Positions 49,553-58,161 of a stretch of DNA of 64,000 nucleotides are shown piece after piece. The notes below the pieces were generated by a model, which had not been told where the DNA came from, made no database searches, and saw only the letters and a list, made by a program, of their open reading frames with translations. The position numbers and the translations under genes are program-made. This DNA comes from Azospirillum sp. TSH58 (GTDB taxonomy: Bacteria > Pseudomonadota > Alphaproteobacteria > Azospirillales > Azospirillaceae), in the NCBI RefSeq assembly GCF_003119115.1, contig NZ_CP022367.1, positions 979,501 through 1,043,500 on the forward strand. The letters run 5' to 3'. Numbering within the stretch: position 1 is the first letter of the stretch; every line of letters starts with the position of its first letter.

Positions 49553-49636
49553 CCCCCACCCCGGCCCTCCCCCGCTGGGCGGGGGAGGGAGAAAAGTCCC
49601 CTCCCCTGCGAAAGCGGGGGAGGGTTAGGGTGGGGG
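49553..49636. repeat. REP/BIME-like palindromic repeat C
   Basis: The same family as repeats A and B: a CCCCCACCCC arm, the core CCCTCCCCCGCTGGGCGGGG, a variable middle, a second and more diverged core, and a closing TAGGGTGGGGGC arm. It lies between two converging gene ends (the SH3-like lipoprotein and the chemoreceptor), as repeat A does. Confidence 0.88.
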
Positions 49637-49653
49637 CAAGGCCGCCCCGCCCC

Positions 49654-51741
49654 TCAGAACTCCTTCCAGTCGTCGTCCTCGCTGACGTTGCGCTTGAGCG
49701 CGGCGCCCGAATGGGCAACCGTGCGGGCCGCCGGCTTTGCCGCGGCGCGGGCCGGGCGGGGCGTCGGCGCGGCCGAACGCACCGGCGCGACCTGCCGCGG
49801 CGTTGCAGCGATGGCCGCAGCGGCGACCGGCACGGCGACCGGCACGGCGCGGGGGTCCAGCTTGAAGAAGCCGATCAGCCCCTTCAGGTCGTTGGCCTGA
49901 CCGGCCATGGCCTGCGCCGCCGCGGTGGTCTCCTCGACGAGCGCGGCGTTCTTCTGGGTCATCTCGTCCATCTGCGAGACGGTGGCGTTGATCTCATCCA
50001 GCGCCGCCGCCTGCTCGCTCGACGCCGAGGCCATCTCGGCGATCAGCCCGGCGACCTGATGGACGCCCGACACGATGCCCTCCAGCGCGTCGCCGGCCTT
50101 CTTGACCAGTTCCACCCCGTCCTTCACCTGGGCGTCGCTGTCGAGGATCAGGCCCTTGATCTCCTTGGACGCCTGGGCGGAGCGCTGGGCGAGGTTGCGC
50201 ACCTCCTGGGCCACCACGGCGAAGCCGCGGCCCGCATCGCCGGCCCGCGCCGCCTCGACCGCCGCGTTCAGCGCCAGCAGGTTGGTCTGGAAGGCGATCT
50301 CGTCGATCACCCCGATGATGTCGGTGATCTTGCGGCTCGACGCCTCGATGCGCTTCATCGCCTCGATGGCCGAGTCCGCCACCGTCCCGCCGGACTCGGC
50401 GGCGGTGCGGGCGTCGGCGGCCATGCCGTTGGCGCGCTGGGCGTTGTCGGCGTTGGAGCGCACGGTCGCCCCCAGCTCCTCCATGCTCGCCGCCGTCTCC
50501 TCCAGAGAGGACGCCTGCTGCTCCGTCCGCTCCGCGAGGTCGGAGGAGCCGATGGAGACCTCGCCCGCCGCCGAGGCGATGGTGTCCGCCGCCTGGGTGA
50601 TCTGGCCGACGATCTCCGACAGCTTGGCGGAGGTGGCGTTGACGTCGGTCTTCAGCGTCTGGAAGGCGCCCTCGTAGTCGCGCTGCACCCGCTTGTTGAG
50701 GTCGCCCTGGGCGAGTGCGCTGAGCACCGCGCCGAGGTCGGCGATGACCGCCTCCACCGTGTCGGTCAGGCGGTTGATGCCCGCCGACATCGTCCGGTAG
50801 AAGCCGTCCTTGCCGGCCAACTCCAGGCGGCGCGACAGGTCGCCCTTCGACACGCCGTCGATCAGCGCGGCGATCTCCTCGCCGATGGCCGTCTCGCGGG
50901 CGCGCTGCGCCTCGTCGGCCCGGCGCTCGGCCTCCAGCCGCTCGCGTTCGGCCTTGTCCATCGCCTTCTTCTGGATGGCGTTGTCCTTGAACACCTGCAC
51001 CGCCTGCGCCATCTGCCCGATCTCGTCGCCGCGGTCGAGGCCGGGAACGGCGACGTCCAGCTTGTCGGCGGCGAGGTCGTGCATGGTCGCGCTCATCGCC
51101 CGCACGGCACCCATCTGGCGGCGGACCAGGAAGAAGCTGACCAGACCGAAGGCCAGCGTGACCAGCGGCGCCACCACCAGGATGGTGTGCTCCACCTCGT
51201 CCACCACCCTCATCACGTCGGCCCGCTTCAGCCCGACGAACAGCACGCCGACCACCGAGCCCGAGGCGTCGAGCAGCGGGTCGTAGGAGGTGAAGTAGCG
51301 CTCGCCCAGGATGTCGGCCTCGCCGCGGTAGGGCTTGCGCTGCGTGATGACGCTGTCGAAGACCGGCCCGGCGCCCAGCTTCGTGCCGTTGGCCCGGCTG
51401 CCGTCGGGGTTCTGCACGGTGGTGGCGACGCGGGTGTCCCCGCGGAACACCGTGGCCGAGCCGCCGGTCAGCTCGTGGATCTGGTCGACCATCCGGGTGT
51501 CGCCGTCGACCCGCGTCGATCCGACATAAAGCGCGCCGTCGCGCAGGCTGTAGTCGGCGCCGTTCTGCTTCAGCAGCATGTGGGCCAGCGCCATGCTGCG
51601 CTCCCGCTGCTCCTGCGCGGAGGCGGCGCTGCGGTCGCTCAGCACCTGGCTGGAAGCCAGCGTCAGCACGCCGGCCAGGATGAACAGCCCCAGCACGTTC
51701 AGCAGGGACAGTTTGGCGGTCAGGGAGAGGTTTTTCAGCAC
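49654..51741 (-). CDS. Methyl-accepting chemotaxis protein
   Basis: A 695-residue chemoreceptor. A membrane helix near residues 9-31 precedes a periplasmic sensing domain of the Cache type (about residues 35-180), a second helix (VVAPLVTLAFGLVSFFLV), HAMP domains, and the signalling domain with the hairpin tip EIAFQTNLLALNAAVEAARAG. An alanine/proline-rich tail ends in DDWKEF, matching the xWxxF docking motif for CheR/CheB. The ligand is unknown. It lies divergent from the Atm1-type exporter. Confidence 0.95.
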   Translation of the reverse strand: MLKNLSLTAKLSLLNVLGLFILAGVLTLASSQVLSDRSAASAQEQRERSMALAHMLLKQNGADYSLRDGALYVGSTRVDGDTRMVDQIHELTGGSATVFRGDTRVATTVQNPDGSRANGTKLGAGPVFDSVITQRKPYRGEADILGERYFTSYDPLLDASGSVVGVLFVGLKRADVMRVVDEVEHTILVVAPLVTLAFGLVSFFLVRRQMGAVRAMSATMHDLAADKLDVAVPGLDRGDEIGQMAQAVQVFKDNAIQKKAMDKAERERLEAERRADEAQRARETAIGEEIAALIDGVSKGDLSRRLELAGKDGFYRTMSAGINRLTDTVEAVIADLGAVLSALAQGDLNKRVQRDYEGAFQTLKTDVNATSAKLSEIVGQITQAADTIASAAGEVSIGSSDLAERTEQQASSLEETAASMEELGATVRSNADNAQRANGMAADARTAAESGGTVADSAIEAMKRIEASSRKITDIIGVIDEIAFQTNLLALNAAVEAARAGDAGRGFAVVAQEVRNLAQRSAQASKEIKGLILDSDAQVKDGVELVKKAGDALEGIVSGVHQVAGLIAEMASASSEQAAALDEINATVSQMDEMTQKNAALVEETTAAAQAMAGQANDLKGLIGFFKLDPRAVPVAVPVAAAAIAATPRQVAPVRSAAPTPRPARAAAKPAARTVAHSGAALKRNVSEDDDWKEF

Positions 51742-51985
51742 GTTCGGCCCTATGCGGCAATCGCTCCGCAGCCCTCGCCAACGGAGATAGGCATTAAGTC
51801 TAATACGGTTTTATCCATTCGTCCGCGTGCAATTTTTCGGAGATCGATTCCCGTTTTCCGTGTGGAAGCGCTCCGGCGGACCGCCATGCATCCGGCGCAC
51901 GGCCCGTCTTCCTTGGTTGGCGCCGCATGTGGCCCTAGTTTAGGGCAGCCGCTCTTGGCAACCGACCCTTTTCCCGGACCCCTCC

Positions 51986-53845
51986 ATGCGCCGCCGCACC
52001 AGCACCCCCAGCCCGGCCCCCAGCTATGCGGAGGCCGCGTCCAGCACCGGCGACATGGCGGCGCTGCGCTCGCTCGTCCCCTATCTGTGGCCGAATGATT
52101 CCTTCGAGACGAAGCTGCGCGTGGTGGTGGCGCTGGTCCTGCTGGTCGGCGCCAAGGTGGCGAACGTCTGGGTGCCGCTCTTCTACAAGCGGGCGGTGGA
52201 CGCCCTGTCGCCGGGGGACGCCGGGGCGCTGGTGACCATCCCGCTGGGGCTGATCGTCGCCTACGGTCTGGCGCGGGTGATGTCGCTGGTCTTCGCGGAG
52301 CTGCGCGACGCGGTGTTCGCCAACGTCGCCCAGCGCACGATCCGCAAGGTCGCCCTGTCGGTCTTCCAGCATCTGCACGCCCTGTCGCTGCGCTTCCATC
52401 TGGAGCGGCAGACCGGCGGCCTGACCCGCTCGCTGGAGCGCGGCACCCGCGCCATCGAGACGCTGCTGCGCTACGCCCTGTTCTCCATCGTGCCGACGCT
52501 GGTCGAGATCACGCTGGTCTGCGTGATCCTGTGGCGGATGTTCGACGGCTGGTTCGCGCTGGCGACCTTCGCCACGGTGGGCAGCTACATCGCCTACACC
52601 TTCTTCGTGTCGGAATGGCGCATCCAGTTCCGCCGTGCCATGAACGAGACCGACAACAAGGCCAACACCAAGGCGGTGGACAGCCTGCTGAACTACGAGA
52701 CCGTCAAGTATTTCGGCAACGAGGGGCATGAGGCCCGGCGCTACGACCAGGCGCTGGCGTCCTACGAGCAGGCGGCGGTGAAGAGCCAGCGCAGCCTGTC
52801 GCTGCTGAACATCGGCCAGTCGGCGATCATCTCGCTGGGGCTGGCGGTGGTCATGGGCATGGCGGCGCGCGGCATCGTCAACGGCACGATGACGCTGGGC
52901 GACTTCGTGCTGGTGAACACCTACCTGCTCCAGCTCTACCAGCCGCTGAACTTCTTCGGGGTGGTGTACCGCGAGATCAAGCAGGCGCTGATCGACGTGG
53001 AATCGATGGTGACGCTGCTGTCCGTGGACCGCGAGGTGGCCGACCGTCCGGGCGCCCCGGCGCTCGCCATCACGGGGGGCGAGCTGCGCTTCGACGGGGT
53101 GGAGTTCGGCTACGACCCGCGCCGGCCGATCCTGAAGGGGGTGGGCTTCACCGTGCCCGCCGGGCGGACGGTGGCCATCGTCGGCCCGTCCGGGGCGGGC
53201 AAATCGACCATCGGGCGGCTGCTGTTCCGCTTCTACGACGTGTCGGGCGGGCGCATCCTGATCGACGGGCAGGACATCCGGGAGGTGACCCAGCAATCGC
53301 TGCGCGGCGCCATCGGCATCGTCCCGCAGGACACGGTGCTGTTCAACGACACGGTCTATTACAACATCGCCTATGGCCGCCCCGGCGCCTCCCCGGCGGA
53401 GGTCGAGCAGGCGGCCCGGCTGGCCCACATCCACAACTTCATCATGGCGTTGCCCGACGGCTACGAGACCACGGTGGGGGAGCGCGGGCTGAAGCTGTCC
53501 GGCGGCGAGAAGCAGCGCGTCGCCATCGCCCGCACCATCCTGAAGAACCCGGCGATCCTGCTGTTCGACGAGGCGACCTCGGCGCTCGACACCCACACCG
53601 AGCGGGAGATCCAGGCCAACCTGCGCGAGGTCAGCCGGGGCCGCACCACGCTGGTGATCGCGCACCGCCTGTCCACCGTGATCGACGCCGACGAGATCCT
53701 GGTGATGGAGGCCGGTCGTGTGATCGAACGGGGACGCCACATGGAACTGCTGTCGCGCGGCGGCGCCTATGCCGCATTGTGGGCGCGGCAGCAGGAATCC
53801 TCGCAAGGGCCGGAGCCGGTTCCGGAAGTCCTTGCCCCCACCTGA
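51986..53845 (+). CDS. ABC exporter, Atm1/HMT1 (ABCB7) type
   Basis: A 619-residue half-transporter with an N-terminal membrane domain (about six helices, residues 50-340), and a C-terminal ATPase with GPSGAGKSTIGRLLFRFYD, signature LSGGEKQRVAIART and Walker B LLFDEATSALD. The loop RLSTVIDADEILV is typical. The Atm1 group exports a glutathione-linked sulfur or metal species and protects against heavy metals. It is followed after 42 bases by a heme oxygenase gene on the same strand. Confidence 0.93.
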   Translation: MRRRTSTPSPAPSYAEAASSTGDMAALRSLVPYLWPNDSFETKLRVVVALVLLVGAKVANVWVPLFYKRAVDALSPGDAGALVTIPLGLIVAYGLARVMSLVFAELRDAVFANVAQRTIRKVALSVFQHLHALSLRFHLERQTGGLTRSLERGTRAIETLLRYALFSIVPTLVEITLVCVILWRMFDGWFALATFATVGSYIAYTFFVSEWRIQFRRAMNETDNKANTKAVDSLLNYETVKYFGNEGHEARRYDQALASYEQAAVKSQRSLSLLNIGQSAIISLGLAVVMGMAARGIVNGTMTLGDFVLVNTYLLQLYQPLNFFGVVYREIKQALIDVESMVTLLSVDREVADRPGAPALAITGGELRFDGVEFGYDPRRPILKGVGFTVPAGRTVAIVGPSGAGKSTIGRLLFRFYDVSGGRILIDGQDIREVTQQSLRGAIGIVPQDTVLFNDTVYYNIAYGRPGASPAEVEQAARLAHIHNFIMALPDGYETTVGERGLKLSGGEKQRVAIARTILKNPAILLFDEATSALDTHTEREIQANLREVSRGRTTLVIAHRLSTVIDADEILVMEAGRVIERGRHMELLSRGGAYAALWARQQESSQGPEPVPEVLAPT

Positions 53846-53887
53846 GCCCTTTCCCACCTGAACCCATCATCACGACGGAGCATCCCT

Positions 53888-54457
53888 TTGGGACCGGTAC
53901 GGCAGGCGCTGCGCGAGGCGACCCGCGACATCCATGAACGGCTGGACCGGGCGGCGGTCCTGCGTCCTCTGACCAGCCCGTCGATCACGGCGGACGAGTA
54001 CCGCGACGCCCTGATCGCCCTGCACGGCTTCAACGCCCCCATCGAGCGGGCGCTGGGCGAGGGGGCCGAACGGCTGGACCTGCTGCGCGCCGATCTGGCC
54101 GATCTGGGGATCGACGCGGACGCCCTGCCGGTGGCCCGGTCGCTGCCGGCGCTGGACAGCCTGCCGGCGCGGCTGGCGGCGCGCTACGTGCTGGACGGCT
54201 CCGCCCACGGCGGGCGGGCGATGCTGCCCAACGTCACCCGCGCTCTGGGCTTCGACGCCACGCGCGGCGCGCGCTTCCTGGCGTCCGCCGGGATCGACAT
54301 GGCCGGCCGCTGGAAGGCGCTGCTCGCCCGGCTGGAAAGCGATCTCGACACGCCCGAGTCGGCGCGGACGGCCTGCGCCACCGCGGTCGCCCTGTTCGCC
54401 GCGCTGGAGGTCTGGCTGGACGGGCTGGTCGCGAATGTTCGATCCGGGGCCGCCTGA
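53888..54457 (+). CDS. Biliverdin-producing heme oxygenase family protein
   Basis: A 189-residue single-domain protein of the heme oxygenase family. The proximal heme ligand is probably the His in ATRDIHERLDRA near residue 17, with ITADEYRDALIALHGFNAPI following. The start is TTG at 53888, since no ATG precedes the conserved helix. Such enzymes open heme to biliverdin, iron and CO. No phytochrome gene is adjacent, so iron recovery from heme is as likely as chromophore supply. It is downstream of the Atm1-type exporter. Confidence 0.82.
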   Translation: MGPVRQALREATRDIHERLDRAAVLRPLTSPSITADEYRDALIALHGFNAPIERALGEGAERLDLLRADLADLGIDADALPVARSLPALDSLPARLAARYVLDGSAHGGRAMLPNVTRALGFDATRGARFLASAGIDMAGRWKALLARLESDLDTPESARTACATAVALFAALEVWLDGLVANVRSGAA

Positions 54458-54538
54458 GCCCTGGGGAGGACGGCGGATCGACGCAGCGGATCGACGCGGG
54501 GGCTTCACCGCGCCCGCCGCGCCCGCTAGGGTCCTGCC

Positions 54539-55543
54539 ATGACGACCGCTCCCGCCCCTGCCCTCAACACCCCCGCCGCGCTCGCCGACGCGGTGCTGCG
54601 GGGTGACCGCCGCGCGCTCGCCCGCGCCATCACGCTGATCGAATCGACCCGGCGCGATCACCGCGCCCAGGCCGACGCCCTGCTGGAGACGCTGCTGCCC
54701 CACACCGGGAACTCGGTGCGGGTGGGCATTTCCGGCGTGCCGGGGGTGGGCAAGTCGACCTTCATCGAGGCGTTCGGGCAGCACGTCATCGCGCGGGGGC
54801 ACAAGGTGGCGGTGTTGGCCATCGACCCGTCGTCGCAGCGCACCGGCGGCTCCATCCTGGGCGACAAGACCCGCATGGTGGACCTGTCGCGCGAGCCGGA
54901 CGCCTTCATCCGCCCGTCGCCCGCCGGCGCCACGCTGGGCGGCGTGGCCCGCCGCACGCGCGAGGCCATGCTGATCTGCGAGGCGGCGGGCTTCGACGTG
55001 ATCGTGGTGGAGACGGTGGGCGTCGGCCAGTCGGAGACGGCGGTGGCCGACATGGTCGACCTGTTCATGCTGCTGCTGCTGCCCGCCGGGGGCGACGAGC
55101 TTCAGGGCATCAAGAAGGGCATCGTCGAGCTGGCCGACCTCGTGGTCGTCAACAAGGCGGACGGCGACCTCGCCACCACGGCGCGGCATACCGTCGCGGA
55201 CTATCGCCACGCCCTGACCCTGCTGCGCCACGGCGACTGGCGCGTGCCGGTGCTCAGCTGCTCGGCCATCACCAGGGCCGGCATCGATTCGGTGTGGGAG
55301 ACCATCGGGGAGCACAAGGCCATCACCGAGGCGTCCGGCGTCCGCGCCACGCGCCGCGCCGAGCAGGCCCGCGCCTGGCTGTGGAGCGAGATCCGCGAGA
55401 CGCTGGTGGACGCCTTCAAGGCGCACCCCGCCGTGCGCGCCGACCTGTCCGCGCTGGAGTCGCGCGTGACCGGCGGCGCCGTCACCCCCGCCGCCGCCGC
55501 ACGCATTCTGCTTGAAAAGTTCCTCGGGCGCCCGGTGGAGTAG
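54539..55543 (+). CDS. meaB: Methylmalonyl-CoA mutase-associated GTPase MeaB
   Basis: A 334-residue P-loop GTPase of the ArgK/MeaB family that protects or loads adenosylcobalamin-dependent methylmalonyl-CoA mutase. The P-loop is SGVPGVGKSTFIEA near residues 64-77, and the family segments VLAIDPSSQRTGGSILGDKT and VVETVGVGQSETAVADMVD are present. The mutase genes are not in this window. The ATG at 54539 starts a typical N-terminal helix. An imperfect hairpin lies about 20 bases after the stop. Confidence 0.96.
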   Translation: MTTAPAPALNTPAALADAVLRGDRRALARAITLIESTRRDHRAQADALLETLLPHTGNSVRVGISGVPGVGKSTFIEAFGQHVIARGHKVAVLAIDPSSQRTGGSILGDKTRMVDLSREPDAFIRPSPAGATLGGVARRTREAMLICEAAGFDVIVVETVGVGQSETAVADMVDLFMLLLLPAGGDELQGIKKGIVELADLVVVNKADGDLATTARHTVADYRHALTLLRHGDWRVPVLSCSAITRAGIDSVWETIGEHKAITEASGVRATRRAEQARAWLWSEIRETLVDAFKAHPAVRADLSALESRVTGGAVTPAAAARILLEKFLGRPVE

Positions 55544-55561
55544 GTCCTTTCGGGTATGCTG

Positions 55562-55587
55562 CACCGCAACATTTCCGTTGCGCGGTG
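55562..55587 (+). terminator. Candidate terminator hairpin after meaB
   Basis: CACCGCAAC and GTTGCGCGGTG pair with a two-base bulge around a short loop, 18 bases after the meaB stop. No strong T-run follows, so this is tentative. Confidence 0.4.
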
Positions 55588-55738
55588 AATCTCCCGTGCA
55601 TAAGGTGGCATGGGCGGGAAAGGAGCGCCTTTGTGGCGCTTGGGCGAGAGGTTTGCCCGCAGTCTCCTGGGGTATGAGCCGGAGTTGACTTGTCCGAAAC
55701 CGCCTCCGCGTCGAGTCGTCAACGGGAGACCTTAGGAC

Positions 55739-56653
55739 ATGGCCGCCAACTTTCTGGACCTTTTCGAGCGCTTCAATCCCCTGACCTCGGGGCCCCTGAC
55801 CTTGGGCCCCCTGGCCCTGTCGCCGCTGGGCAAGGCGAACGCCGAGACCTACGCCGCCCGCGGCACGCGCGTCGCCGGCGTGGTGCAGGACGGCTGCCGC
55901 CGCCTGCTCGACGGCGTGACCGCCGGCATCGGCGAGACGACCCACCTCGCCGGCGAATTCGCCAAGGTGCGCAGCCCGGCGGACCTCGTGGCCGTCCAGC
56001 GCGAATGGGCGACCGTCGCCCAGGCCCGGGTCGTCAACCAGGTGCAGACCGTCCTCGACGTCTCCGCGAAGATCGCCGCCGAGTTGGGCGTCGCCCCGGT
56101 GGCCCTGTCGCCGGCCGCTCCGGCGCCGAAGGCCGTTCCGGCTGCCGCTCCGGTCGCCGCGCCGGCTCCCGCTCCGAAGGCGGAAGCCCCCAAGGCCGCG
56201 GCCCCCGCCGTCGAAGCGCCGAAGGCCGAGGCGCCGAAGGCTGAGGCGAAGGTCGAGGTGAAGGCTGAGGCGGCTCCCGCTCCGGCGCCGAAGAAGGCCC
56301 CGGTGGCCCGCAAGGCTCCGGCCAAGGCCGCCGCTCCGGCGGCCCCGAAGGCCGCCCCGAAGGCCGCCCCGAAGGCCGAGGCGCCCGCTGCGAAGGCGGA
56401 GCCGGTGAAGGCGGCCGCCCCGAAGGTCGAAGCTCCGAAGGTCGAAGCCCCGAAGGCCGAAACGCCGAAGGTCGAGGCGGCCCCCGCCCCGGCGCCCAAG
56501 GCGGAAGCCCCGAAAGCCGACGTGAAGGCTGAAGACAAGAAGGCCGAGGCCCCGAAGGTCGAAGCCCCCAAGGCCGAAGCCGCCAAGACGGAAGCGCCGA
56601 AGCCGGAAGCTGCCAAGGCCGCCCCGAAGGCCGCCGCTCCCGCGGCCCAGTGA
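55739..56653 (+). CDS. Phasin family protein with alanine/lysine-rich tail
   Basis: A 304-residue protein with a phasin-type N-terminal domain (residues about 1-115; AANFLDLFERFNPL, amphipathic helices) that would coat polyhydroxyalkanoate granules. The rest is a repeated PKAEAPK/PKVEAPK region with VARKAPAKAAAPAAPKAAP. This composition resembles the histone-like tail of PhaF-type phasins, but the tail here mixes Lys and Glu almost equally, so DNA binding is uncertain. No pha genes are adjacent. It is followed by a strong terminator and rpmB. Confidence 0.88.
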   Translation: MAANFLDLFERFNPLTSGPLTLGPLALSPLGKANAETYAARGTRVAGVVQDGCRRLLDGVTAGIGETTHLAGEFAKVRSPADLVAVQREWATVAQARVVNQVQTVLDVSAKIAAELGVAPVALSPAAPAPKAVPAAAPVAAPAPAPKAEAPKAAAPAVEAPKAEAPKAEAKVEVKAEAAPAPAPKKAPVARKAPAKAAAPAAPKAAPKAAPKAEAPAAKAEPVKAAAPKVEAPKVEAPKAETPKVEAAPAPAPKAEAPKADVKAEDKKAEAPKVEAPKAEAAKTEAPKPEAAKAAPKAAAPAAQ

Positions 56654-56665
56654 TTCACCGGATCG

Positions 56666-56689
56666 CGGTCCCCGCCGGCCCGGGGACCG
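56666..56689 (+). terminator. Hairpin after the phasin gene
   Basis: CGGTCCCC pairs with GGGGACCG around a GCCGGCCC-type loop, 12 bases after the stop. No T-run; it may protect the 3' end of the message. Confidence 0.5.
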
Positions 56690-56696
56690 TCGATCG

Positions 56697-56734
56697 GCGC
56701 GCGCCCGTCTCTTCCTTCCTTGACGGGCGCGCGC
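56697..56734 (+). terminator. 13-bp terminator overlapping the rpmB promoter
   Basis: GCGCGCGCCCGTC and GACGGGCGCGCGC form a perfect 13-bp stem around a 12-base loop, followed by TTGTT. The -35 element TTGACG of the rpmB promoter starts at the loop/right-arm junction. Confidence 0.75.
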
Positions 56735-56749
56735 TTGTTCGACTATAAC
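56720..56749 (+). promoter_or_regulatory. Sigma-70-type promoter of rpmB
   Basis: TTGACG at 56720-56725 and TATAAC at 56744-56749, spacer 18 bases, about 68 bases upstream of the rpmB start codon. The -35 box lies inside the right arm of the preceding terminator. Confidence 0.65.
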
Positions 56750-56816
56750 GCCGCCTCCTTCGGGCGGAATGCTGCCCGGGACCGGGTTTCATTTGCTAAA
56801 ATAAAGGATCAGTCCG

Positions 56817-57119
56817 ATGGCACGTCGGTGCTCCGTGACCGGTAAGGGCACGCAGTTTGGCAACAACGTCAGCCACGCCAACAACAAGACCCGCCGCCGT
56901 TTCCAGCCGAACCTGCAGGAAACCGCGCTGCTGAGCGACGCTCTGGGTCAGATGGTGCGCCTGCGTATCTCCACCAACGCGATCCGTTCGATCGAGCACA
57001 AGGGCGGCCTCGACGCCTTCCTGCTCGACGCGAAGGACGAGGTCCTCAGCCTGGATGCGCGCCGCCTGAAGCGCCGCATCGCCAAGGCCCAGGACAAGCA
57101 GCAGGCCGTCGCGGCCTGA
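56817..57119 (+). CDS. rpmB: 50S ribosomal protein L28
   Basis: A 100-residue ribosomal protein with the L28 opening MARRCSVTGKGTQFGNNVSH and the conserved ANNKTRRRFQPNLQ segment. The C-terminal RLKRRIAKAQDK helix is present; the ending is 100 residues, slightly longer than the enteric protein. Monocistronic, with its own promoter at 56720 and a likely terminator hairpin about 8 bases after the stop. Confidence 0.97.
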   Translation: MARRCSVTGKGTQFGNNVSHANNKTRRRFQPNLQETALLSDALGQMVRLRISTNAIRSIEHKGGLDAFLLDAKDEVLSLDARRLKRRIAKAQDKQQAVAA

Positions 57120-57126
57120 GGCTGAC

Positions 57127-57156
57127 CGCCTGGAGGCGCCGGAGCGCGTCCAGGCG
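57127..57156 (+). terminator. Candidate terminator of rpmB
   Basis: CGCCTGGA pairs with TCCAGGCG, with a GC-rich 14-base loop, 8 bases after the rpmB stop; the following ATTCTGG is only weakly T-rich. Confidence 0.5.
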
Positions 57157-57313
57157 ATTCTGGTGACGTCACCGCGGGGCGGCAAACTCCGCGGCCGGGC
57201 GCAAGCCCCACACCAGGACGACTCCGACTCTCGGTTGCACCGAACCCCGGTTGAGAGTGCCGCGCGCATCGCCGAAAGGCTTTGCGCGCGTTTTGTCGTT
57301 TTCGGGGCTTGTC

Positions 57314-58087
57314 CTAAAACGACCGCTGCACGCCCAGCAGCAGGCGGTAGCGCGGCGAATCGGGACCGAACCCGACGCCCACACCGGCCCCCACGGCGAG
57401 GTCTTCGCCGACGAGATGCCGGACGCCGGCCTCCAGGAAATTGTCGGCCTTGCCGCGCTCCTGCGACTGCTCGCGCACCACGTCGAAGGCCACCGCGGTG
57501 GCGGGGCCGACCGGGGCGTTCATGCCGGCGGCCATGATGAAGCGGTTCTCGCGCTCGCCCGGCTCCGGATCGAACAGATGCCGCCAGGACAGGTTGGCGT
57601 GCAGGCGCGGCGCGCCGGCGGCGGGCCCAAGCGGCTGGGTCAGGCGCCCGGTGATCCCAGCCTCGGTCGTCTTGCTCCCCGACCCATAGGGGATGCTGAC
57701 CAGCGGCTCCACCGACAGGCCCAGCCGCCCCTGCGACGGTTCACGGATGTTGTATTCGGCGGACAGCTTGACGTCGCCCTGCTGCGCGTCGTCGGCGTTG
57801 CCCACGCGGTAGCCGGGATTGACCTTCAGCGCCAAGCCGTTGGCCACGCCGACCTGGAACTCCGGGTCGAAGGTCAGGCGGTTGCGCCCGCCGTCCCCCT
57901 TCAGCCGGTCGAAGAAGGCGCGAACCTTCACGTCGACGCTGCCCTTCTCGATGGCGGCGGCGTCCTCGACGGTGATCGGCAGCTCCGACGACAGCGCCAT
58001 GCGCTCGTCGTCCTGCGCGCGGGCGCTTCCGGCGGCGGCGAGCAGCCCGGCGGCGAGGGTGAGGCCCGCGAGGGCGGCGTGGCGCAT
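57314..58087 (-). CDS. Putative outer-membrane beta-barrel protein
   Basis: A 257-residue exported protein. The signal peptide (MRHAALAGLTLAAGLLAAAG, then SARA before QDDER) is clear, and the remainder is alternating strands typical of small outer-membrane barrels, with aromatic-ended strands and a terminal Phe (LLLGVQRSF) as recognised by the BAM complex. A specific transport role cannot be read. The frame is open upstream through recX, which is a shadow. It lies convergent with rpmB after a 194-base gap and next to recX. Confidence 0.75.
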   Translation of the reverse strand: MRHAALAGLTLAAGLLAAAGSARAQDDERMALSSELPITVEDAAAIEKGSVDVKVRAFFDRLKGDGGRNRLTFDPEFQVGVANGLALKVNPGYRVGNADDAQQGDVKLSAEYNIREPSQGRLGLSVEPLVSIPYGSGSKTTEAGITGRLTQPLGPAAGAPRLHANLSWRHLFDPEPGERENRFIMAAGMNAPVGPATAVAFDVVREQSQERGKADNFLEAGVRHLVGEDLAVGAGVGVGFGPDSPRYRLLLGVQRSF

Positions 58088-58161
58088 GTCTGCTTTCCCG
58101 AACCGGTGGCGTTTGCCGAACAACAGCCGGACGGGGCGAACGGGCCGCGGAGGGGAGGGGG

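Noticed and set aside
51780..51840. Possible sigma-28 promoter for the chemoreceptor gene
   Set aside because: A TAAA and a GCC are present on the minus strand but the spacing (17 rather than 15) and the downstream box do not match.
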